From positions 337,114-401,113 of the forward strand of contig NMRB01000012.1 in the NCBI GenBank assembly GCA_002633025.1: a stretch of DNA of 64,000 bases, given 5' to 3'. Made by a program: the position numbers and the translations under genes. Numbering within the stretch: the stretch's first letter is position 1; each line of letters starts with the position of its first letter. Of the stretch, positions 22,381 to 33,430 are shown in pieces. The notes beneath the pieces were generated by a model. It searched no databases. It saw only the letters and a program-made list of their open reading frames with translations, and was not told the DNA's origin. The stretch is from Notospermus geniculatus (taxonomy: Eukaryota > Nemertea > Pilidiophora > Heteronemertea > Lineidae).

Positions 22381-24390
22381 GCCTTACAGCTTTTCAGTTT
22401 TTTGTGTGCCTTCTAAAATGTGGGTCCGATCAGCCATGGAAGTATGGATCAGCTGACTGACGATGAAGATTGGTGAGAAATCCGAACAAAAGGGGGCGTG
22501 GTGTCTTGTGACCACGTGGATGCACGCGGTTCACCTGGTCACGTGGTTTACTCACGGCGGACTCTGCGAACCGTGTCATGTCACAACGGTGGCATTAAAT
22601 GGCCAATTTTTCCGTCAATTAAGGGATTTGGTCGAAAGCAACGCGGTGATTTAATTGAACTCAATCGGTAAGTACTACAAATCGCCGAGTTATTCGTAAT
22701 TAGACAAGAAAGTGCGGAGAAAACAGGCTTCTAGTTTTTGACAACTCGTCAATGAATCATTGAATGCAGTGCAAACTGGAACTCTGCATGATTGACATGA
22801 TTGAGTGCACACATGTCAGCATGTTTGCAGGCACTTAGGCTACTGCTGGCATGGCTGGTATTTGATGTCACATTTGCGACCACGCGGCGTGTCGATTCAA
22901 AAGAAAAGACACAGCCATGACAGCTGACTGTATGGGGTGGGGGCTGCAGATGGCTATCATGGCGGTGTAGCTGTAGTGTAGGACCTAGGCCTAGCCTAGG
23001 CCTACCTAGCAAACTTGGGGGCCTAGGCTAATAGGGGGCCTAACGCATTACCTAGCTAGGCCTAGTAATCATGGTAATTTCATCCCATGACTTAAAATTC
23101 ATTTGTTGTGGATGGATGGAACAAATTTGGAGGCTCTGGGTCTAGCCTAGGCCTCGCTGCTTGCCAAGCTGAGGTCTAGGCTAGGCCTAGCCAAGGCCCA
23201 CCAAAATGAACTTCATATAGGCCTAGGCTACCAGGCGCGGATCCAGGGGGTGCACCCCCTTTCAAGGAGTCGGCCAACAAATCTGTAAAATTGACCGTGA
23301 AATTCTGTAACTTGGAGCAAATCATTGAATTGAAATTCACCGCAGATTTCAATGTTTCTAGCACAGTGGTCAGTGTGCCCCTCTTTTCTGAAATTCTGGA
23401 TCCGCCCCCTAGGCCTATACCATAGTTGGGAATTCAGGCATTTCCCTGGGCACTTATGACTTACAGTATTGTGACCATGGGTAGATACTGTAAGTGGGTT
23501 AAAATGTTGCTCTCAAGAATGTATCACAAGAGTATCTGTTAACGCCAGTTATGACCTACTCTCTCAAGTTACTAATGATTTTCTAAGTGACCTGCATAAA
23601 AGGTCATTGTGGCAAACTGGAAAGTTTCCCTCTCTCTGCAAACTGAGTTCAAAATGTCTAGGTGGACCATAGCTCATTACATGGTTGATGGAAGTACATG
23701 TACTGTGTTGACATAAAACATAAGTAAAGAATAAAGAGAGGGATGATGGTTTCATCACAAGAGTTGAGTTTCACTAGTTTTTTCATGTGGCCTACTTGGC
23801 TATTCACAGAATTTGAAGGCCAGTGGAGGGGTCACGCTAAAGTACACTGCATGGTATCAGCACTGCATCTTGGGTTATCATTCTCTAGGAACCAAAATAT
23901 TCAGGCTGCTGGTACAAAACAGAAATATTAAGGTACCTGCAATCAATACCTGAATAATTGAGGGTGGATGGGAAATAGGTTGCCAGGCATCAGACAATCC
24001 TAATAAATTGTTTGTGTGCCATTTATTTTCCCTGGCTTTCCTGTCTGGCCTGTGGGATCCAACATGTCATAATAGTTCCTGGTTCATGAAAGAAATGTAA
24101 ACCAGCTGCCTGCAGGGAACACTTGACTGAGAACTGAATAAAACGAGCAATGATTCATCAACCAGGTTCTGTATGGGCAGCAGGTCAAAGAGGAAATTAT
24201 TACCTGGGTACTCAGTAACTGGGAAGATCAAAGCTGATCTTTTTCGGGAAGCAGTTGCATTGATCATGGACACATAATCTCTGATTCCGGCCTACATAAT
24301 CTGACCTATCACACTCCTACAGTCGGCCACTGCTATGTATGCTGCAGTCTGAAGGATGTCTGTCAGGCTTCAGTGAATGACCATCTTTTC
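22381..24390. other. Intergenic region with repeats
   Basis: No gene was recognised. TAGGCCTA-type palindromes cluster at 22980-23240. The stretch 23233-23409 begins GCGCGGATCCAGGGGG-like and ends CTGGATCCGCCCC, an inverted-end element (see separate entry). Confidence 0.5.
23233..23409 (+). mobile_element. GGATCCAGGGG-family element, copy 1
   Basis: Starts CAGGCGCGGATCCAGGGG (from 23231) and ends TTCTGGATCCGCCCCC, inverted ends. The interior (AAATTGACCGTGAAATTCTG, ATTTCAATGTTTCTAGCACA) recurs in reverse complement within the atlastin intron at 49660-49800 and 51625-51770. Related ends occur at 33727-34219. Confidence 0.7.
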
Positions 24391-24401
24391 TCAAATGGAG
24401 G

Positions 24402-24870
24402 GTGGTTGGCAAAACCTGGACTCTCGATGCTGGATTTTGCATCATTGGATTGAATCGCCTGAATTGTCTTTCTAAAAGGTTTTTCGGATCGGATACATAT
24501 CCACTCCGTTCTAAAAATTATGATATTGTTAAAAATGCAATCATGAACATACATGATGAAATGCAAAGGAAAACAGAAGACAGGGCAGAAAAGACAGTGA
24601 AAAATTTATCGTCTGCTAAAATACTTGAAAGATTGTTTTTCTTCCTGCTGAGGTAGGCCTAATTTAGGATGACAACCGACTGCATACATGTGCTTGCTGC
24701 ATTACAGCTAAATTCAGGCCAAGCACATGGTTAGTTCAACGTGACAGACTGGTGACAGACTGGCGAAGAGTTTCAGGGCTGTCAAGAATAGATTTCATTA
24801 CATACACTGTAAAATCCAGGCGGAGCAATCCAATGATGCAAAATCCAGCGGCCAGGTTTTTCCAACTACC
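24402..24870. mobile_element. Terminal-inverted-repeat element upstream of the homeobox gene
   Basis: The left arm contains TGGATTTTGCATCATTGGAT and the right arm its exact complement ATCCAATGATGCAAAATCCA, with further matching through TTGGCAAAACCTGG versus CCAGGTTTTTCCAA. Arms are about 45-50 bp and lie about 360 bp apart. An ORF inside (24402-24656) has no recognised similarity. Confidence 0.75.
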
Positions 24871-24972
24871 CAAATGGAGAAGTATCTCAAACTGAATGTT
24901 GTATTGATGACATTCATTCATTACATCATTTTCAGCTTTTTGTTACCATTACCATCTCAAGTCCTTACCAAG

Positions 24973-27525
24973 ATGATGTCTGGAGGAAGGACAGTAGTGA
25001 ATAGATGCGATGAAACACAGAAATCGGCCAATTGTCAACTGACTGAGGATTTCATTCTTGACTGCTCCCGGCCACAGTCAGCAACGGGACTAGATACTCC
25101 AGTTCCCTCTCCTTCCCCTACCAGTTATGCTGAGATGACTCAGGTCTCCATGCAACCTGCTTGGTCACTGTATCAACCTCTCACACCACAAATGACACCC
25201 GAGAACCAAATGGCAAACTTTTCTTCCATTGGACCAGAACAGATGACACAAACGGGCAGACAATCAGGTAACTAATGTCCTGTGAATAAAGAAGATCATG
25301 AAGCCCCTAGTCGTCCATCCTCCCGTAGCAGGGCTCTTGCTCCTCTTGCAAGTGTATGAAAAGAAGCGAGGTAAAAACCCCTGCTGTGGGAGGATTGAGT
25401 CGATCTGGTCGTCTTGGAGTTGTTGAAAGTTGTGAACTATCGGTAACTTTGAAGAAAACTTCTCTCACATTTAACATTCCAGTCAGTGTTTTATCAGCAT
25501 GGGTCAATGCCCGATTTTGTCTTTCATGCCTTTAATGGGAGTCTTCACTTTCCAAATTGGCCTCTCCCTTTGTCATGTTTGGTCTTTCACCCAGTAGTAC
25601 TTTCTGTTCCAGATCCTCGGCCAGTTGGGAGACCACGTGGTCCTAAGTTTGTGTGGACAAAAGAACAAAGAGTGTATCTTGAAGAATGCTACAGTCTCAA
25701 CCACTTTAGTAATGGATCTGTATGTGAGTTCTTCCAACAGAAATGGGATATTCCTCCACAGAAAGTAAAGGTATGCTTTTGTTTCATCATATTTGATAAC
25801 AAACTTTGGAATTTGGATGAAAAAGAAGCTCCCTCAATGATGGTAATGCATCCAAATTGAGGAGGATTCTTACCGGATGGCTTGGGTTATTTTGCACCCT
25901 GTGAGATGCTAAGTGTGCAGTCTCGTCTATCATTTGAAATGAACTTAATATGCGGGATTTTATTTTCAGTGTTGGTTCCAAAACCGTCGTTCAAAAGATA
26001 GGAAGAAGCTTAAGGCTGAAAAAGCAGCAGCAATGGCTGAACAGGGACGAGATGCTTCAAGTCCGTTAGAGATGCTGCCATCCGTTGAAACAACTGTTCC
26101 GAAGAGGAAGCGCTCTAGTGTCAAAAAGCTACCTCCACAATACCCATATTTTCCCACCCCCTTCCCTCCACCGTATGATCAGTCTGTTCTCCATAGTCTG
26201 GGAACTCAGAATCCAGTTCAGTTCTCGGTCGCTCCGTATTATGCAAATTACCCACCATTGATGTCAAGAATAAGCAAAGGATACTGTGGGTCAACGTATG
26301 TTGATTCTCTTTACCCGTACCAACCATCCACCGGTATGTCTGAGTCCTCCGTCTTCCAAACGAATGTGAGTTGTGCTTCAAATGTTCAAAATCCAGGTAA
26401 TGTGTGCTGTGGCGTGGCGGAAACATCCAGCAGTACTTTCATGCCGACAACTTACCCTCGTGCTGAATACAACCCAAAGGCCTCAGTCACCAACTGCACA
26501 GGTGATGACATGATGAATATGATGAACTTGCCCCAAGTTAATCAAAGTAATGACAGCAGGCACCACCACCGAAGAATGAAGATGTTTTTCGATGCTTGTA
26601 TAGTGAAAAGGAACTGTCAGCTGAAGGTGCCTATGGTCGGAATGTCAACAGTGGTCAGTTGCGAGGTGATGTCATGAATCAAAGTGCAGTCCACCCCTTT
26701 TCTTTTGTGCCAATTAGCTGTGAGTCAACTAAAACCCAGTCTGGAATTGTGCAATCTGAGAATTCGGCTCTACCTGTGGCTGAGAATTTGTCGGTGAAGC
26801 AAAGAAATCCTGTTTCGGCGGATGCTGCAACCGACAGTCCCACTGCTTCCACCGATGTTCCAAGTACAAGTACTTCACCTGAGCCCTCGTCTTCAGCCTC
26901 TAACTACTCTGTCTCATCATCTGCCAGTGACACATGCAATGCGGCCCCGCCTACTCCAGAGAATGTTTCAGGTGTCGATTCAAGATCTCTCAGTGATGGT
27001 GTCGAAACATCTTCTGCTTGTGAGCTTCCAACCAGTATGGGTAGTGGGAGGGACTCCTCAGCTGGTGTTATGTACTGCAGTGGTAATTCTAGCTTGCCGT
27101 GGAATGTAAATCAGTCCCTTGCTTCTTACACCTCAAAAGTTGACACAGGTGCCATAGGGCCCATGACATTTTCCACTTTTGGTTACATGCCGTACAGTGA
27201 CCATGGAGTAGCGGTCAATCCAGTGCCAGCCCATACGAAGATACGAATGCCGTTCCCATCTTCAGTTATGCCCAGCGGAGATGTGTTGTATTCTGGGCAG
27301 CAAGAGATGCAACCAATTGATGATAATAACAACATGGTTCCAAGTCAAGCTGATGCTGCGAAGATGCTGATGATGAATTTCATGAAATATACTCCTCCGA
27401 TGATGATAACGGACGAGTCGACTGCGAGTGGTTACAATGAGGCAGTGCATGGACAGGAACTAAGTCCTCAGTCAAGCCATGAAGAGGAGTATGATGAAAC
27501 TGAAGAAGTTGATGAGGTGCACTAA
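24973..27525 (+). CDS. Divergent homeobox transcription factor, frameshifted last exon
   Basis: Exons: about 24973-25267, 25613-25770 and 25970-27525. The homeodomain is split by an intron exactly between positions 46 and 47 (KVK/CWFQNRR), the position usual for PRD-class genes. Counting from WFQNRR: Leu16, Tyr20, Trp48, Phe49, Gln50, Asn51 and Arg53 are as expected, while Trp8, Trp38, Pro41-Pro42 and Cys47 are unusual. A basic patch PKRKRSSVKK follows. The long C-terminus is Ser/Thr/Pro/Met-rich and ends in an acidic tail (EEEYDETEEVDEV). The reading frame changes between about 26554 and 26590: the upstream frame stops at 26677 and the downstream frame, open to 27525, has a stop at 26551. 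One missing base, or two extra, would explain this. The start is chosen at the first Met pair (MMSGG); an upstream exon is possible. Family not identified. Confidence 0.85.
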
Positions 27526-29470
27526 TATAATGAGAAGTGCAGGTTATTTCCCTGCCATTGCTCTGGAGAAATTGTTATTTTCTTATGTTGTTGTCTTTAT
27601 AATGAACTGTCATGCGGAGCTGGCAGTGACGTGTTGTGTCATATTTGTGATTCAAGTTTTCTGTGAACTAACAAAATGTCGATGATGAAAATTTTTCATT
27701 GGGAACATTGGATGTTTGATGTCTGATAGATGACTCCTTTGTACTCTAGATTTCTCAATTTGTGTTTGAAGTTTCCTCTCATGAAGTGAGATTCAAAGTT
27801 TAAGAACAAACAAGGCACTTGCATCTCTCAGGAAAATTTTGAGAGAATTTTTGCATGCCTGGAGTCGATTGATAGTTGTGAATTCAAGATGAAGAACAAT
27901 GTTCACTCTACTAGATCCAAAGGAAGCCCGGGTGTTCCCTGAAGGATGGCACGCCTGGCAAGGGTCAGCTGGTCATCAGTTATTATTTCGAATGTCTTGA
28001 CAATCTTTTCTGGTGGTGCTATTCTACGGAATAATCCGTCCTGACTTCATGGAAGGCCACCGATTGTGACCCACTATTATTTGTGTCGTTTCATGGTAAA
28101 ATTTTGAGGAACAAAAATTGAGGGATATTTGAATGAAGACACCTGTAGTCATCAGCACTGTATACGCTTGAGTTAATTGGATGTATGATGTGTGATTTGC
28201 TCATTGCAGGAAATGTTGGCCAATTTCTGCCAGTTTTTTTATGAACCTGCAATATTCTCTCAGTCTAATGCTGTTCTTTAAAACACTCCCATGTAAAGTA
28301 TGTTTGTCAAGTTGGTACTCCTGCTGTAGTTGATATTAGTAGATGTATACATAAAATCATATATATGACTTTCATTGATAGCATTCGGCCAAAGCATTTA
28401 TGACAGAATACGTATTACAATCTCTAGTCTGTATATTAGTGTAGAAAATGTCTGTTATGGGCAACATTGTAGTGGAAAACGAAATGGAAGTCTTTATATA
28501 CCCACCATTGTATGATACATTAAAATTGTGAATTTGCATTTATCGCTGAATCTCCCTCCATGCCAATGATATCAATGGCATGATTAAGTCCCATAAGGGG
28601 ATATAGACTGATGTGACAATTTTGGAGGACAGCCACGGCCTTCAGTTAATAGACAAATCCCAAGTTTGCATTCCTTGTGCACATCCAAGTTCCTAACACA
28701 TTCCACCTTTTCTTCAAAGTTTTGCAATATGTTGAAATGAACATCATGACAGGAAGACATAATTTGACGACTTGACACCAAATTGTGTGGACGGCATGTT
28801 TCCAAAAAGACAGTAATTGTGCAAAAGAAGACTGGATGTGCACAGATCGACTAAAAATTCATCAATATGTCATGAGATTTGTCTATACTCGTGAATTGTC
28901 CATTATTTTGCACCGTCCTGTTTGTGGTGGCATTGGTGATAGATTGCCATATCACAGTTCTGCCAGTAACCAATCAAAGTCAATTACAATCATGTACCGG
29001 TACATTTCATTGTATGTAGTTAGTGCATATAAGTGATATTTGATTTGAATTAGTTTTTAGTTGGAAGCTTTTAGGTATCAAATCTTTACTGGTAATCTCC
29101 CTTTGTACCGCCGATAGGCAAGGTACTATGCAGTTTGTTTAGTGATACTACAGGGTGTGTGCTTGGCCTAAATCTATATTAGCAACCACCATAATAATTT
29201 CTGAACAGAAAACTAACTTGTGTGACTTGCCTCTCTATTCCCCCTTGTAATATTCAGTGATTCTGGTGATATTGAAAGAGAACAGGTGTTCTCCAGTTGC
29301 TGTAGTCATTTTTCACAGTGTTTGTGATTGTAAAAATAATCTGTCTCAGATCGTACATCTCAAATGTTTCATTTCTTTTTCATCAGATACAATTTCATAG
29401 TTTCAGTTTTATCCATTTCTATGTTTAGATAGATTTGTTTATATTTTATATCACAAATAAAAGAATAAAA
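27526..29470 (+). other. Long 3' UTR of the homeobox gene
   Basis: No coding exons were recognised. A group of AATAAA signals at 29455-29460 and 29463-29468 is the first strong polyadenylation cluster, implying a UTR of about 1.9 kb. Inferred from signals only. Confidence 0.45.
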
Positions 29471-29726
29471 ATAATAAGCATCTCATCAGTTATTTAACAA
29501 ATAGTGGTTGACAGAACAAGTTTTCCAGTGGGAGAAATTAGTTACTTCTGTTGAGACTGGTACTTTATTCACAAAGCTTCTATAAAGCCTGCAGAACACT
29601 TGAAAGTGGTTGAGATTTGTTGTCTCCAGTCCAGAGATGGAAATTGGTTCAGATTTTTTGTCTCCAGAGATGGAAATATCCACTTTTCTCACAACCCAAC
29701 ACACTAGGAGACGAGTGTGCACATCT

Positions 29727-29816
29727 GGGCCGACTGAATCGAAACTCCGATAGCACTAACAGGGCCTAACAGAAAAACTCTGCATACCACTCTGTTAGTT
29801 TTGATTCGGTCGGCCC
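29727..29816. repeat. Fold-back repeat
   Basis: GGGCCGACTGAATCGAAA is complementary to TTTTGATTCGGTCGGCCC across about 50 bp, and CACTAACAG pairs with CTGTTAGT. It lies between the convergent homeobox and MRPS10 genes. A short direct repeat of GTCTCCAG...AGAGATGGAAAT precedes it (about 29622-29677). Confidence 0.6.
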
Positions 29817-30312
29817 TGGTGATTACAGGAGGTGTCTTCGTTGCCCCACCTCCAGCCCGTGAAGACACGTGGAGATGACAAACAAGTTTGATTTCGACAA
29901 TAGCATAGGCCTATATGGAGATTGTTTTGCCAGAGACATCTCCCAGCACTTGCTATGGGTTGGCGACAGTAGTCCCTCTGCAGTGCTCCATACATGTTCC
30001 AACAAGTAACACAACAATGCTGATGATTCTGATATAATTTATTTCACAAGGTACATGAGGTATGGAAAACCATACAACCAGTATTCCACCAGAAGTCAAT
30101 TCAGTGGTAATCAAGCTGCACACCAATATCTTCCGTTACCGTTTCAAATATTCAGCAATGAGATTCTAGTTGCTGGCAATGGAAACACCTCAGGCTTGGC
30201 ACGACTTCAAACCTCAGACCAGTAAAAAGATAAAATTTCATTTTAAGTATTCCTCATTACAAATTGTTACTGGTTCCTTCAAAAACTTATTGTAGAATCA
30301 CAAAGCCCATAT

Positions 30313-31937
30313 CTATGTTGCTAACTCAGGTTCCTTGACAGGAGGTCGGAGGTGATCTGGTAGCTGTTCAATTCGGTGCTAAAAATAAAGAAGTGCACAT
30401 TCCCTATAGAAAATGACCAGACGTGAACAGGTGCTTCTAGCAACAAACCCCAGGAGTATCCTTCAGAATCACCACCGTGGACTGGTAGGCAGTTGCTTGT
30501 ACAATGTAGGTCTACTGAGCTAATGAGCTATGTATTCATTCACTGAATTACGCACTACATTTTAAATTACTTGAGGTTCATGTGGATAAAATGGAGACAG
30601 ATGAATACCTTTGTAACCTTCATGGATATACCCTCTGGCAGATTTCTCTGAATGTATTCAAGAAATGTATCTGCAGTTGAACCAGTTAAATTTTTTATCT
30701 GAAAATAACAAAAGATATATTTTCTTAATATGTAAATGTTTCTCAGAGCATGTTACCTGCATTCATAAATTGTGGTGAGCACATGCAGTGACAGAGTTCT
30801 GAAGAATGGAATTTCAAAAGATTCTATCGCCACAACAGGTCACTTGAATACATGTCATCACCATTCCCCTTTCGTTTACGGTATGTGCACATGTACTTAC
30901 ATTGAATATCTTAAAATGTGTCCTCATCTCATACTGAACTCTGTGTTTTTTATAGATGTGTACCGACTTGAGCAATGTCATTTTGTGGATGTGTTTGGGA
31001 GGGGTCTCTCTGAAAGGGGTATGTAAAAACAACATTATACATGTAGGTAGCAGGGCTCGAAAAATCACATGCCGGAATGCCCACAGGCAACCTGTTCAAC
31101 CACCTGGGCAACAAAAACCAATTTTCAGCCAAATACAACATGCCCGACCGGGCAACTCTTAATTGGATCCCACTCAAAAAATAAACATAATTAAAGTAAA
31201 TTTCCAACCAAACCAAGGGATTCGGGCATCCATCAAGATGAGCTGGGCATCTAAAAACCTGAAAACTGGAAAGACAGGTTGCCCGACTGGGCATAGGCTC
31301 CAGAGAATTTTTCAAGCCCTGGGTAGTCTATTTGCAGTTTTTTCACAGCACATTACATTCCATTAAAGTAGATTCCTGTTTGTTTGACATGAGCAATGTA
31401 GAACTGTATTAAAACCCTTTCGCTCTGTACATGTATGATGACACATCTTGTGAAGGCCACAATTACCAGCCTGTGTGTATGCTGAGCACAGCTCCTCATA
31501 AACCTTGCAAATACTGATAGTGACAGCTACCTACCCTGTAGTACCCAGTAAATTACCTTTAGCACAAAATGGCAATCCACAGATACATGTATTTAAAATG
31601 CCGAGCCTTGCTTGCTGGTCAATCTGATGTGATTAGAATTCAAAATATCCTACTTTTCTATACCAACTACACAACTCAAGTGACATCAATCTGAAAACTG
31701 ATAACCTATGTCAAATATCCCAGAAATTAGCTTGATAGTATTATAGTGGAGACTCTCAGTCTCTCAAATGTGGCATACATGTACTTACACACTCTCCATG
31801 CTTAAATCTAGTAATCTGGCAGCAGTTGTTACATATGTCTCATAACTTTTTAAAACCTCAGGATCATGACCGCGAACTTCAACAATAAGCTTTTTATATA
31901 ATGCATCCTCCTCCTCTACCATGTCTGCTGAGGTTGC
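30313..31937 (-). CDS. MRPS10: Mitochondrial small ribosomal subunit protein uS10m (5' end unresolved)
   Basis: Component of the mitochondrial small ribosomal subunit. Four exons in transcript order: 31937-31789, 31009-30901, 30698-30609 and 30378-30313, phases consistent, 137 codons plus stop. Diagnostic segments are [52 protein letters not shown] and [16 protein letters not shown], all matching the animal mitochondrial S10 family. The exon containing the initiator Met and import sequence is missing from this model. An ATG on the minus strand at 32561 (MRRSLYFQ, then a GT donor) is a candidate, but its phase does not join the 31937 exon directly, so an unrecognised short exon would be needed. 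A minus-strand AATAAA reads from 30048-30053. The gene is convergent with the homeobox gene and divergent from DNAL1. Confidence 0.93.
31051..31321. mobile_element. CAGGGCTCGAAAAAT-family MITE-like element, copy 1
   Basis: Begins CAGGGCTCGAAAAAT and ends ATTTTTCAAGCCCTG, with GGTAG directly repeated at both flanks. The interior repeats TGCCC...GGGCA motifs. It lies inside an MRPS10 intron. A second copy is at 52950-53197. The ends resemble hAT-type non-autonomous elements. Confidence 0.75.
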
Positions 31938-31994
31938 CTGCAAAACAATTGAGCTGATGTAGTTATAAGGCATAATAGACAGATCCTAGATGTA

Positions 31995-32040
31995 ATCAAA
32001 AATTTATAAGGCTCGCTTATGAATTTTTGATGTAATTAAT
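31995..32040. repeat. Small AT-rich palindrome
   Basis: ATCAAAAATTTATAAGGC pairs with GCTTATGAATTTTTGAT around a short centre. Very similar palindromic sequence (TCAAAAATTCATAA...TTATAAATTTTTTG) occurs in both units of the tandem duplication near 54020 and 54940. Confidence 0.55.
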
Positions 32041-32268
32041 CAAGATAAACACTTTGAAAGTTAAGAATCATCTTATCCATGGTGGTATTTCAATCAAATG
32101 AACTTTCAAGGGTGAAAAGAGAAAATAGTGTGGTTCAAGCCGACCTCATTATGAGTGCAAAGGTGTCGTGAATAAGACCCGGCAGCTGGAAATGCTTGCT
32201 CACATCTGTAATGAAAGAGCAATGGTTAGCAGTGGATGATTTTTTTAGGTCATACATTGCTAATTTTT

Positions 32269-32320
32269 CGGGGGGGGGGGGGGGGTTATCATTNNNGGGG
32301 GGGGGGGGGGTTATCATTTA
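32269..32320. other. Poly-G tract with NNN gap
   Basis: A G-run, then TTATCATT, then NNN, then another G-run and TTATCATT again. The duplication of the tail around Ns suggests a slipped or mis-joined homopolymer read rather than a real tandem repeat. Confidence 0.7.
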
Positions 32321-33318
32321 AATCTCTTATTTATGTGAAATATATGCAACTCAAAAAACAAATGTTTGGCCTACTTTTAGTCTCAGTAACTGGGACTCTG
32401 ATGCTGCGCTTTTGCTTTTACAAACTGACTTTTACATAGCGCGCATACAGGCAATAGCCGTCAATGTCATATCGTAAAAGAAGCTATGCCTGGGCGATAT
32501 GGTTACCGTAACTAGCCTACTTTATGCCCGGCGTACCTTGGAAGTAAAGAGATCTCCTCATTTAGGGCGACAGAACAATGTCTCACATAAGCCTGAAAGT
32601 GAAAGACAAACTACAGAAGATGAAGGTTCTTCTTCCCCACCGGCACCAAACATGCCGAAAAGCGGCTAGGCCTCAGTCAGTGTGATGATCACGCACTGCA
32701 CACTGTATCCCGCCTGCAGTTAGGCCTAATCGGCTACCTAAACGCTAAACTCCCAAAACCGGTTTGTATTTTTTCAAGTTAGCAAGTTTCTTCTCTGCGT
32801 GCTACCGGTAGCCTATACTATAGGCCTTGGCTAGGCTGGGCCATCCATCCATCCATGTGATGTGGCCTTGCATGCTTTTTTTGTACACATCGTCACATGC
32901 ATGCATGAATGAATGTACAAGCAGTGCCTCTGGTGGTGTGGAGTCATTATTTTCAAACGCCGATTTTGAGCGACAACTGCTGTCATCTATAATGAAGAAA
33001 AAGATGTGTCGTTTTGAAAAAAGACCTAGTTCTCACCAAATTTCGCATGAATCTCGAGGTGAAGGCAAAAAAAATGTGACCACGACAGCCAAGCATGGTG
33101 GCTGACATGTTGTAACTTCGCAGTTAATTTCTGAACGCGTGTCTCTCGGCTTTCAAAGACATGAAAGATATATTTCAATATTTTTCAAAATTCATAGTGC
33201 CCAAGATAGAAACAACTTATGAGCCAAAATATAGTTCCTGTCAATATTTGATAATTATCAAAAAAATTTTAACAAATGGATATTACGATAAAATTCAGCT
33301 CGTGATAGTTTGTGTACT

Positions 33319-33331
33319 GTTGCTTGGAAAC
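33319..33331 (+). promoter_or_regulatory. X-box-like RFX site upstream of DNAL1
   Basis: GTTGCTTGGAAAC fits two RFX half-sites (GTTGCT and GGAAAC) separated by one base; known X-boxes in ciliary genes have spacers of one to three. It lies about 100 bp upstream of the proposed DNAL1 start codon, the usual range for ciliary promoters. Binding is inferred. Confidence 0.55.
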
Positions 33332-33430
33332 CAAGAAGAGGAAGTACTGGACATGCTGGATGTACTGTCGACTGTTTGTACTTGATTTTGTTCGCTACCC
33401 TCCGACAAAAACACAGACAAACTTGCAGTG

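Noticed and set aside
26121-26426. Minus-strand open frame over the homeobox last exon
   Set aside because: Shadow of the plus-strand coding frame, which has the homeodomain and proper splice borders.
32135-32317. Minus-strand frame considered as the missing MRPS10 exon
   Set aside because: It has a good acceptor (TTCATTACAG) but no donor giving the needed phase 0 before its TGA, and no similarity to the S10 N-terminus.
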